Below, piece by piece: positions 1-6,999 of a stretch of DNA of 22,443 bases; the stretch's first letter is position 1; every line of letters starts with the position of its first letter. Origin of the DNA: Cellvibrionales bacterium (GTDB lineage Bacteria > Pseudomonadota > Gammaproteobacteria > Pseudomonadales > UBA7434); contig JABIQF010000250.1 of assembly GCA_018668095.1 (NCBI GenBank), positions 1-22,443 on the forward strand, read 5' to 3'. The translations under genes were made by a program, and so were the position numbers. A model generated the notes under the pieces. The model was not told the origin of the DNA. It worked only from the letters and a program-made list of their open reading frames with translations, and did no database searches.

Positions 1-1231
1 TGGTTAACACGGCCATCATTTGCAGCAAATGATGGCTATCAAAATCGGCCAAGGCAAAAGCAATGGTTAAACTGAGCATCAGTAACATAGCGATATTTTG
101 AAAAAAGTTGCTGGCAGCAATAACACCGCCCAATGTATTTTCTGCCGCCTGCCATTGAATATAGGCATTTAACGGCACCACTAAAAGCGATGATGAAATA
201 CCCATAACGCAATACACACCAGCAAAAGCGATAGGCATATTTAAAAAGGCTAATGGCGTACTCAGAAAAGTTAATGACCACAGCCCAGCCGATAAACCAA
301 TAACACCCAGCGGGACTAATTTTAAATTAATGGTGGCTCGTGAGAATCGAGCAACAAGAAAAGCACCTATCGCAAGACCCACCGCAGAAGACGCTAAGAT
401 AGCTTGAATAACTGCCGCGTTCGTTATGCCTGCATGCGCTTTAGCAAATGCAGGAAACGCTGCTAGCATACCCTGCCCCACCGCCCAAAAAAGTGATAAG
501 CCTAATACTGGAATAAATAAGCGATTATCTTTGAGTAAATAAAAAATTGATAATCGAGGTGTTTGCAAACCTAAGCCATTATTGGTCTGCGATAACTCTT
601 CTGGTTTTTTAGGAATTCGACTGACTAAAAATATTTGGACTATTGCTAACGTTATTAGTCCTAAGCCTAATGGCCACATTGTAGAGGTGACCGCATTTTT
701 ACTATCGACCGGCGACACATTTTCTAAAAGCTGATACAAATACTCAAAGCCAACAGAGAAAATGACCGTGCCTAATAAAATACCGGTAATCACTATTGCC
801 TGCGCCAAGCCATTGGATGCAGCCAAACGACTTTTACCAAACAATATTTTTAAATACGATAATTTTGCAGGCGAGTAAAACGCGGATTGCACAGCCATAA
901 ATAATGTCGCCGCCATTGCCGGCCAAAACCAACCTAAATAATAAAAAAAAGTAATCATTATGGTGAGCATCAATGAACACCATGCAGCCAACTTCATCAT
1001 GGTAGGTTTAGGCGTGCTATTAGCAACGCGCCCAATAGGAACAACTAAGGTGATATAGGGCAATAAAATAAGCGCATTAATAATGGCGATAAGAATAATT
1101 TGATAACCGCCATCATGTACTTTAAAGACGGTGTTTTGCAGGGTGATTTTATGACCAAGATCAATGACAGCATTAAAAAATATAACGGCATAAAACGCTT
1201 TGGCGCCTGACTGGGAGAGTAATGCCTTCAA
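1..1231 (-). CDS. MFS transporter, LplT-type (lysophospholipid transporter-like), partial
   Basis: The frame is open from a TTG codon at 1231-1229 to the left window edge, giving about 410 residues with the C-terminus missing. The translation is strongly hydrophobic with around ten or more membrane segments. Near residues 100-130 it carries a YSPAK motif followed by an ASNG-containing helix, the arrangement I know from LplT and from the MFS half of LplT/Aas fusion proteins. LplT flips lysophospholipids across the inner membrane for re-acylation. An in-frame stop (TAG at 1243-1241) lies just upstream, and no ATG or GTG occurs near the beginning, so TTG is the best start; a weak GTAGG-like ribosome site precedes it. 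Whether an acyltransferase or acyl-ACP synthetase is fused or follows cannot be seen because the gene leaves the window. Another MFS subfamily remains possible. Confidence 0.8.
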   Translation of the reverse strand, partial: MKALLSQSGAKAFYAVIFFNAVIDLGHKITLQNTVFKVHDGGYQIILIAIINALILLPYITLVVPIGRVANSTPKPTMMKLAAWCSLMLTIMITFFYYLGWFWPAMAATLFMAVQSAFYSPAKLSYLKILFGKSRLAASNGLAQAIVITGILLGTVIFSVGFEYLYQLLENVSPVDSKNAVTSTMWPLGLGLITLAIVQIFLVSRIPKKPEELSQTNNGLGLQTPRLSIFYLLKDNRLFIPVLGLSLFWAVGQGMLAAFPAFAKAHAGITNAAVIQAILASSAVGLAIGAFLVARFSRATINLKLVPLGVIGLSAGLWSLTFLSTPLAFLNMPIAFAGVYCVMGISSSLLVVPLNAYIQWQAAENTLGGVIAASNFFQNIAMLLMLSLTIAFALADFDSHHLLQMMAVLT

Positions 1232-1282
1232 AATAGCTACCTACTTATTGGCCGACAAAGAAAAGCACTATAACAGATTAGC

Positions 1283-1321
1283 AAAAAAAAATGCCACCCA
1301 AATGTTGGACGGCATTTTTTT
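1283..1321. terminator. Bidirectional rho-independent terminator
   Basis: An A-run (1283-1290) and a T-run (1316-1321) flank a stem made of ATGCC (1291-1295) with GGCAT (1311-1315) and an inner CCAA/TTGG stem closed by an ATG loop. The tracts work in both directions. On the minus strand it would stop transcripts from the small gene ending at 1587 before they reach the MFS gene, whose start is only about 50 bp further on. It could alternatively act inside a leader of that MFS gene. Confidence 0.75.
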
Positions 1322-1423
1322 AATGGTAACCACTATTTTAATAGCCTTTTTTATATTTTTTTTGGCTAACTTATTTTTTTATTATTTTTTTATATCTAAC
1401 TTCAAATCTACTTAAACTTATAA

Positions 1424-1471
1424 AACCTCAGGTCTACATAACTTCAGGTTCGCATAACTTCAGGTCTAGAG
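1424..1471. repeat. Three tandem 16-bp repeats
   Basis: Three contiguous 16-bp units are visible: AACCTCAGGTCTACAT (1424-1439), AACTTCAGGTTCGCAT (1440-1455) and AACTTCAGGTCTAGAG (1456-1471). A degenerate fourth copy with 13 of 16 matches sits at 1398-1413, offset by 10 bp. They lie in the AT-rich spacer between the small gene ending at 1587 and the MFS transporter starting at 1231. The function is unknown: they could be protein-binding sites or a simple slippage array. Confidence 0.7.
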
Positions 1472-1586
1472 TTTATCAATAACAAACAACGCCTTTATTC
1501 GTCTTTTTTAAGATCTTATTAAAGGGCTATTTAATTTTCTATTTATTCATGTTTATCTATTCAAAAAAAAGCATCCACTCATTTTT

Positions 1587-1826
1587 TTAAATATCAAAAT
1601 CATCAATACCTAGTTGATCTTTTAAAAGCCGCACTTCTAATCTTTCTTCTAGACGTCTACGGACATCGGTAGATTTAGAAAAGATTGCAGGCTTAGTTAC
1701 TTCACTACTATCATCATCTGACATAGCCAATGAAGCATCGTCTAAATCCATACTCATATCGACCGCTCGATCTGATGATGAAATATTTTCATTGTTTATT
1801 TGTGTGCTGTTCGCTTGTCTTGCCAT
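1587..1826 (-). CDS. PA3496-family-like small acidic protein
   Basis: This is a 79-residue soluble protein with no signal peptide or membrane segment. The N-terminal half is rich in Asn, Ser and Asp, with acidic DLDD and SDDDSSE stretches at residues 25-42. The C-terminal part is charged and helical, rich in Arg, Leu and Glu (RRRLEERLEVRLLKDQ, about 56-71), and ends in GIDDFDI. That Arg/Glu helix with an acidic DDF-type tail resembles the PA3496 family, described as putative envelope integrity proteins; I assign it from memory of the motif. The ATG is preceded by a strong AGGAGG site about 8 nt upstream, which supports a real gene. The biochemical function is unknown. A bidirectional terminator lies 270 bp downstream. 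Confidence 0.65.
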   Translation of the reverse strand: MARQANSTQINNENISSSDRAVDMSMDLDDASLAMSDDDSSEVTKPAIFSKSTDVRRRLEERLEVRLLKDQLGIDDFDI

Positions 1827-2290
1827 GTCCTCAACCTCCTAAAGTCGAAAAATAAAAACACAAAGGCGAATCTTCTAATTATTATTGGCATCTCATTTAA
1901 AACATTTTTTTATTACAGCAATGTGATCTCTCTCAAAATCTGTAATAAAACATCTCAATGACATGCTTATAATTAGAGCCTAGACGGTTTAATTATTTAG
2001 CACCAGAAATATGCGCCTAAATTTAATGGTTAGAAAGAATTAGTTCTAAACAAGAGGGAGGCATAACTAAAAGTTATTATGGTTTTTGTCTGTATTTTCG
2101 AGTGAGCAGCCGAATCCTCTACCATAGACATAGAGAGAAAAACGAATGAAATGAGTGACTTAACTGAAATCGGTGATTAGCGCAGACAATATCCACTTTG
2201 GTCAGTCTGCCGCAGGCACTTTGCTAAGACCGTCTGTAGATGCACTTTAAATAAGCTCAAACTTTTTTTAGTGATAACCCAATTTTCTTA
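1827..2290. other. Gene-poor stretch with nested inverted repeats; possible structured RNA
   Basis: No convincing open reading frame is present. Several inverted repeats nest here: AGACGGT (1982-1988) with ACCGTCT (2229-2235) would close a region of about 250 nt. Inside it lie TTAGAA/TTCTAA, ATAACT-AAA-AGTTAT (2063-2077), AGAGG with CCTCT, and GCAGAC with GTCTGC (about 2182-2210). A TATAAT hexamer occurs on the plus strand at 1968-1973 and a T-run at 2262-2268. I could not match it to 6S RNA, tmRNA, RNase P RNA, 4.5S RNA or a known riboswitch. It may be a small RNA gene or only spacer. Confidence 0.25.
1908..1950. repeat. Inverted repeat upstream of the PA3496-like gene
   Basis: The perfect 10-bp arms TTTTATTACA (1908-1917) and TGTAATAAAA (1941-1950) are separated by 23 bp, about 80-125 bp upstream of the ATG at 1826. 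This could be an operator pair for a dimeric repressor or the stem of a leader hairpin. Each arm resembles half of the HexR boxes found before gap in this window. Confidence 0.45.
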
Positions 2291-2341
2291 AAAAAAAGCC
2301 CAAGTTACCTGATAATTATCATCAAAAGGTACTTGGGCTTT
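2291..2341 (-). terminator. Rho-independent terminator of aceEF
   Basis: The arms AGCCCAAGTTACCT (2297-2310) and AGGTACTTGGGCTT (2327-2340) pair with a single bulged T. The loop contains a further palindrome, GATAATTATC (2311-2320). On the minus strand the stem is followed by an eight-T run. It sits 45 bp after the aceF stop codon and ends the operon. Confidence 0.9.
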
Positions 2342-2385
2342 CGTTCTGGCTACTCACCAGATTGATTAATCAAGCGTTCGTTAGA

Positions 2386-4053
2386 CTATAAAACCAAACG
2401 TCTAACGTCGCTCAATGCCGCTGAGATAAACGTTAGGAAACGACCCGCATCTCCACCGTTCACTGCACGGTGATCATAAGAGAGCGATACAGGCAGCATC
2501 TTTCTTGGTTCAAGGTTGCCATCAACATAGCCAGGTTTAATCGCTAATTTAGACACACCTAAAATACCGACTTCTGGGGTGTTAACGATAGGCGTAAATC
2601 CTGTACCACCAATACCACCTAAGCTTGAAATCGTAAAACACCCGCCCTGCATTTCTGCTGGCTTGAGTTTACGCTCTTTGGCTTTAGTCGCTAGCTCAAG
2701 AATCTCTTGCGATAATTCCCAAATACCTTTTTGATCGGCATCACGAATAACCGGCACCATTAATCCTGCGGGTGTATCAACGGCCATACCAATGTTGATA
2801 TATTTTTTATACACAATGGATTCACCATCGGCACTGAGTGAAGCATTAAAAGCAGGATTAGCACGCAATGCGGCGGCAACGGCTTTTATTAAAAACGGCA
2901 GCGGCGTAATTTTAATACCACGTCTGTCCATTTCAGCTTTCAATCCTTTTCTAAAGGTTTCTAGCTCAGTAATATCGGCTTCATCAAATTGTGTGACATG
3001 CGGTACATTTAACCAGCTGCGTTGCATATTAGCTGCGGTAAGCTTATGCAGCTTAGTCATCGGCTTAATTTCAACTTCACCGAATTGCGCGAAATCAACA
3101 GCCGGTACTTGCGGAATACCACTGCCAACAGACTGTGGCTCACTCACAATTTTCTTAACGAAGTTATGCAAATCTTCTTTGGCAACACGATCACGTGGGC
3201 CAGTACCTTTAACACGTTTTAAATCAACGCCGAGTTCGCGCGCTAATTTTCTAACCGCTGGGCCTGCATGAGTATCAGTCTTACGACGGCGATCTCTCGC
3301 AGAAATACTATCATCAGATTTATCTGATGCAGCCGGTTTCGCTATATTTTCAATAACAGGCGCTGCTGCTTTTACTTCAGGCTGCGCACTGACAGGCGCC
3401 GGAGCACTGCTAGCTGCGCTGGCCACCGGTGCAGGTGCACTGTCTATAACTTCAACTTCAGCAACTAAATCACCTTCGGCAAGTGAGTCACCTTCTTTAA
3501 CATGCATAACCGTAATAACGCCCGTTACCGGTGAAGGTAACTCCATAGACGCTTTATCGGATTCCATGACAACAATGCCATCACCTTCACTAATGCGTTC
3601 GCCAACACCGGCGACCACTTCAATTAATTCAACTTTGTCTGCGCCACCTAAGTCAGGCACGTAAACAGACAGCACCGATGTAACAGGTGCGCCGGTTGGA
3701 TTAGCCGCTTCGACAACGGGTGCTGCTTCAACAACCGGAGCAGATTCAACAACCGCTGCTTGAGCGGGTGCTTCTACTGGCGCTTCAACATTAACAGCGG
3801 CATCGCTATCACTGCCAGCCAGTTCTACTTCTAAAACAACATCGCCTTCTGAGACGGTTGCGCCATCGGCAACAGCAATGGAAACAATAACGCCAGCAAC
3901 TGGACTGGGAATATCCATTGATGCTTTATCAGATTCAACAACAATCAATGATTGATCTAGGCTTATGGTGTCGCCTACAGCTACACAGATTTCAATCACT
4001 TCTACTTCAGAAGCCCCACCAAGATCAGGCACTTTTACGGTTTGCTTACTCAC
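2386..4053 (-). CDS. aceF: Pyruvate dehydrogenase E2, dihydrolipoyllysine-residue acetyltransferase
   Basis: AceF is the acetyltransferase core of the pyruvate dehydrogenase complex; it moves the acetyl group from lipoamide to CoA. The 555 residues show two N-terminal lipoyl domains with lipoylated lysines in ESDKAS motifs (K43 and K167), joined by Ala/Pro/Val-rich flexible linkers. A peripheral-subunit-binding domain follows at about 258-295 (AGPAVRKLAREL to VAKEDL), then the C-terminal catalytic domain with the DHRAVNGG motif and catalytic H528. E. coli has three lipoyl domains and Pseudomonas two, so this is the two-domain form. The start is GTG at 4053, preceded by AAGGA at 8 nt. It lies 23 nt after the aceE stop, so the two genes are cotranscribed. 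No E3 (lpd) gene follows; a terminator does. Confidence 0.97.
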   Translation of the reverse strand: MSKQTVKVPDLGGASEVEVIEICVAVGDTISLDQSLIVVESDKASMDIPSPVAGVIVSIAVADGATVSEGDVVLEVELAGSDSDAAVNVEAPVEAPAQAAVVESAPVVEAAPVVEAANPTGAPVTSVLSVYVPDLGGADKVELIEVVAGVGERISEGDGIVVMESDKASMELPSPVTGVITVMHVKEGDSLAEGDLVAEVEVIDSAPAPVASAASSAPAPVSAQPEVKAAAPVIENIAKPAASDKSDDSISARDRRRKTDTHAGPAVRKLARELGVDLKRVKGTGPRDRVAKEDLHNFVKKIVSEPQSVGSGIPQVPAVDFAQFGEVEIKPMTKLHKLTAANMQRSWLNVPHVTQFDEADITELETFRKGLKAEMDRRGIKITPLPFLIKAVAAALRANPAFNASLSADGESIVYKKYINIGMAVDTPAGLMVPVIRDADQKGIWELSQEILELATKAKERKLKPAEMQGGCFTISSLGGIGGTGFTPIVNTPEVGILGVSKLAIKPGYVDGNLEPRKMLPVSLSYDHRAVNGGDAGRFLTFISAALSDVRRLVL

Positions 4054-4076
4054 TCTATCAGTCCTTATCTGGTAAC

Positions 4077-6731
4077 TTAAACGGTTACTGGGTCAATTTT
4101 TTCTGGCGAAATGCCATACTTCTTAATCGCTTCAGCAACTACATCGGCTTTAATGGTGCCTTCTTCAACCAGCGAACCCAATGCAGCAATCACTACAAAG
4201 TAACGGTTCACTTCAAAGAAGTGACGCAATTTAGCGCGCGTATCACTGCGACCAAAACCATCGGTACCTAGCACTTTAAAGTTACCAGGAATGTAAGGAC
4301 GCAATTGATCAGAATACAATTTCATGTAATCCGTTGCGGCAATAAATGGACCCGGAGCATCTTGCAATTGCTCAGTGATATACGGTACGCGAGGTGTTTC
4401 ATTCGGGTGTAACATGTTCCAACGTTCACACGCTAAACCATCACGACGCAATTCATTTGAACTCGTAATACTCCAAACGTCTGCGGCAACATCCCAATCA
4501 TCTTTCAATAATTCAACGGCTGCTTCGACTTCACGCAAAATAGTACCCGACCCCATTAATTGAACACGCTTAGTGCTTTTTAGCGGGCTCTTAAATAATG
4601 GGTAAATGCCTTTAATGATGCCCTCTTCAACGCCAACAGGCATTGCAGGGTGAGTGTAGTTTTCATTCATCGCGGTGATGTAATAAAACTTATTCTCTTG
4701 CAGTTCGTACATACGCTTTAAGCCGTCTTGCACAATAACAGCCAATTCGTAAGCATAAGTTGGATCATAAGACACACAGTTTGGAATCGTCGACGCCATT
4801 GAATGACTGTGACCATCTTGATGCTGTAGGCCTTCACCATTCAACGTAGTTCGACCAGCAGTAGCACCAATTAAAAAGCCACGTGCCTGACTATCACCGG
4901 CAGCCCACGCTAAATCACCAATGCGTTGAAAACCAAACATTGAATAGAAAATATAAAACGGGACTAACGGCACATTGTTGGTGCTGTAAGAAGTTGCCGC
5001 AGCTAACCAAGCTGACATCGCACCACTTTCGTTAATACCTTCTTCGAGAATCTGGCCTTTTTCATCTTCTTTGTAATACATAATTCCACCGGAATCATGC
5101 GGGGTATAGAGCTGCCCCTGCGAAGAGTAAATGCCTAACTGTCTAAACATACCTTCCATACCAAAGGTACGCGCTTCATCAGGAACGATAGGAACAATTC
5201 GCTCACCAATTTCTTTATCTTTTACTAGGGTTGATAACACACGTACAAATGACATGGTGCTAGAAATTTCACGCTTACCTGAGCCTTTTAATTGCGCAGA
5301 AAAATCTTCTAATGCCGGTGTTTTTAAGGCATCAAACTCTGAACGACGGCGAGGAATAAAACCACCTAACTTGTCACGTCGACTGCGCATGTAAACCATT
5401 TCTGGGCTGTCAGGTGACGGACGATAGTAAGGAACCGTTTCTAATTCTTTATCTGATAGCGGAATGTTAAAGCGATTACGGAATTGCTTAAGGCTAGCTG
5501 TATCTAATTTTTTCAGTGAATGCGTTTCATTGTTCGCTTCACCCGCTTCGCCTGTGCCATAACCTTTAACGGTTTGCGCTAAGATAACGGTTGGCTGACC
5601 TGAATGCTCTACTGCTTCGGCATAGGCCGCATACACTTTGTAAGGGTCATGACCACCACGGTTAAGATTCATGATGTCGTCGTCAGATAAATCTTTAACT
5701 AGCTCTAATAGCTCAGGGTATTTGCCAAAGAAGTGAGCACGCGTATAGGCGCCACCATTAAATTTATAATTCTGTAATTCACCATCACGTACTTCGTTCA
5801 TACGCTGCTGAAGTAAACCCGTGGTGTCACGCTCTAATAGCGCATCCCAACGGCGACCCCATAATACTTTTATGACGTTCCAACCAGCACCACGGAAAAC
5901 ACCTTCAAGCTCTTGGACAATTTTGCCATTGCCGCGAACAGGACCATCAAGACGCTGGAGGTTACAGTTGATAACAAAAATTAAGTTATCCAGTTTTTCT
6001 CGACCGGCCATTGAGATTGAACCCAATGATTCTGGCTCATCACACTCGCCATCACCTAAGAAACACCAGACTTTACGATCATCACGAACAGCCATTTCAC
6101 GCTTATCGAGATACTTCATTACGTGGGCTTGGTAAATCGCTTGAATGGGACCTAAGCCCATCGATACGGTTGGGAACTGCCAGTAGTCAGGCATTAACCA
6201 AGGATGCGGGTAAGATGACAAACCATTGCCATCAACTTCACGACGGAAGTTATCGAGCTGCTCTTCAGACAGACGACCTTCAAGATAAGAGCGCGCATAA
6301 ATACCTGGAGCCAAATGGCCTTGGTAATAAATTAAATCGCCTTCTTTCTGATCCGTAGGTCCACGGAAGAAATAGTTATAGCCGACATCATAAAGCGTTG
6401 CCGCCGATGAGAAGCTAGAGATATGACCGCCTAAACCTTCGTCATTATCATTGGCGCGCATAACCATGGCTAGCGCGTTCCAACGAGTAATAGAGCGAAT
6501 GCGACGCTCCATAAATAAATCGCCTGGCATATGCTTTTCATTAATAGGCGATATGGTATTACGGTAAGGCGTAGTAATAGCCGGCGGCATCTTGATTTCG
6601 GCTTCAACGGCGCGATCAACCAATTGCTGTAATAAATAGGCGGCGCGACCGCGGCCTGTTTGATGAATGACTGATTCAAGTGAATCCAACCATTCTTGCG
6701 TTTCCAGCGGATCTTTATCCTGATCGTGCAT
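4077..6731 (-). CDS. aceE: Pyruvate dehydrogenase E1 component, homodimeric type
   Basis: AceE is the thiamine-diphosphate-dependent E1 subunit; it decarboxylates pyruvate and reductively acetylates the lipoyl groups of AceF. From the ATG at 6731-6729 it has 884 residues, close to the E. coli length. The thiamine diphosphate/Mg motif begins GDGECDEPE near residue 230 and ends with the Asn in VINCNLQRLDGP. The N-terminus (DPLETQEWLDSLESVI) aligns with that of E. coli AceE. I chose the ATG because AAAGG lies about 11 nt upstream. The frame extends to a GTG at 6743, but that codon overlaps the same ribosome site and is less likely. It is the first gene of aceE-aceF, with two palindromes and a short hairpin in its upstream region and no pdhR gene nearby. 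Confidence 0.97.
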   Translation of the reverse strand: MHDQDKDPLETQEWLDSLESVIHQTGRGRAAYLLQQLVDRAVEAEIKMPPAITTPYRNTISPINEKHMPGDLFMERRIRSITRWNALAMVMRANDNDEGLGGHISSFSSAATLYDVGYNYFFRGPTDQKEGDLIYYQGHLAPGIYARSYLEGRLSEEQLDNFRREVDGNGLSSYPHPWLMPDYWQFPTVSMGLGPIQAIYQAHVMKYLDKREMAVRDDRKVWCFLGDGECDEPESLGSISMAGREKLDNLIFVINCNLQRLDGPVRGNGKIVQELEGVFRGAGWNVIKVLWGRRWDALLERDTTGLLQQRMNEVRDGELQNYKFNGGAYTRAHFFGKYPELLELVKDLSDDDIMNLNRGGHDPYKVYAAYAEAVEHSGQPTVILAQTVKGYGTGEAGEANNETHSLKKLDTASLKQFRNRFNIPLSDKELETVPYYRPSPDSPEMVYMRSRRDKLGGFIPRRRSEFDALKTPALEDFSAQLKGSGKREISSTMSFVRVLSTLVKDKEIGERIVPIVPDEARTFGMEGMFRQLGIYSSQGQLYTPHDSGGIMYYKEDEKGQILEEGINESGAMSAWLAAATSYSTNNVPLVPFYIFYSMFGFQRIGDLAWAAGDSQARGFLIGATAGRTTLNGEGLQHQDGHSHSMASTIPNCVSYDPTYAYELAVIVQDGLKRMYELQENKFYYITAMNENYTHPAMPVGVEEGIIKGIYPLFKSPLKSTKRVQLMGSGTILREVEAAVELLKDDWDVAADVWSITSSNELRRDGLACERWNMLHPNETPRVPYITEQLQDAPGPFIAATDYMKLYSDQLRPYIPGNFKVLGTDGFGRSDTRAKLRHFFEVNRYFVVIAALGSLVEEGTIKADVVAEAIKKYGISPEKIDPVTV

Positions 6732-6774
6732 AACGTGTAACACCTTTGTTCAATAGCATTGCGACAAAAAGAAA

Positions 6775-6787
6775 GCGCTTATAGCGC
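6775..6787. promoter_or_regulatory. Short hairpin in the aceE upstream region
   Basis: GCGCT-TAT-AGCGC forms a perfect 5-bp GC-rich stem about 45 bp before the aceE ATG. It may be a leader hairpin or a small operator. Which of these it is cannot be told from sequence alone. Confidence 0.3.
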
Positions 6788-6832
6788 GATTGAGTGCAGT
6801 TTAGTGCAACTTAAAGCATCTCACCAGATCAA

Positions 6833-6850
6833 TTAATACAACTGTATTAA
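6833..6850. promoter_or_regulatory. 18-bp palindrome upstream of aceE, candidate operator
   Basis: TTAATACA-AC-TGTATTAA is a perfect inverted repeat with 8-bp arms, about 100-120 bp before the aceE start. The length and symmetry suit a dimeric repressor. It does not match the AATTGGTNNNACCAATT consensus of PdhR, so the regulator is unidentified. Confidence 0.5.
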
Positions 6851-6867
6851 ATATTCAGAGGCCGTTA

Positions 6868-6881
6868 CTGGCAGTTGCCAG
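6868..6881. promoter_or_regulatory. 14-bp palindrome upstream of aceE
   Basis: CTGGCA-GT-TGCCAG is a perfect inverted repeat with 6-bp arms, lying 17 bp beyond the TTAATACA palindrome in the same spacer. It may be a second operator for aceEF or part of the 3' end of the upstream protease transcript. Confidence 0.35.
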
Positions 6882-6999
6882 CAACCCTAAGCACTTAAAA
6901 AAAACCGCTTAATGCTTATAAAATCTATAAAAAGTAGGTAAAAAAGCAGAAATGAGCAGAAACGCTATAAAAAACAAGAAAGCACAAAAAAGGGAGTCG

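Larger units (their letters stand above)
1232..1586. other. Non-coding spacer, 355 bp
   Basis: This AT-rich spacer holds the bidirectional terminator (1283-1321) and the 16-bp repeats (1424-1471), and presumably the promoter of the MFS gene. A TATAGT hexamer on the minus strand about 20 bp upstream of the TTG start could be a -10 element, but no clear -35 element pairs with it. The 71-codon plus-strand frame across 1200-1415 begins inside the transporter gene and has a low-complexity Phe/Ile-rich tail, so I do not take it as a gene. Confidence 0.5.

Noticed and set aside
1200..1415. 71-codon plus-strand frame
   Set aside because: It begins inside the transporter gene on the opposite strand, runs through a terminator, and its C-terminal part is a Phe/Ile-rich reading of T-tracts.
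1424..1471. CRISPR-like array
   Set aside because: The 16-bp units are directly adjacent, with no unique spacers.
1977..2270. 6S RNA, tmRNA, RNase P RNA or 4.5S RNA
   Set aside because: None of the conserved sequence signatures I know for these RNAs is present; only the closed-end architecture is vaguely 6S-like.
3918..4271. 117-codon plus-strand frame across the aceE/aceF junction
   Set aside because: It is antisense to two well-supported genes, has no family resemblance, and has no ribosome site.
6833..6850. PdhR operator
   Set aside because: The palindrome lacks the TTGGT/ACCAA core of the PdhR consensus.
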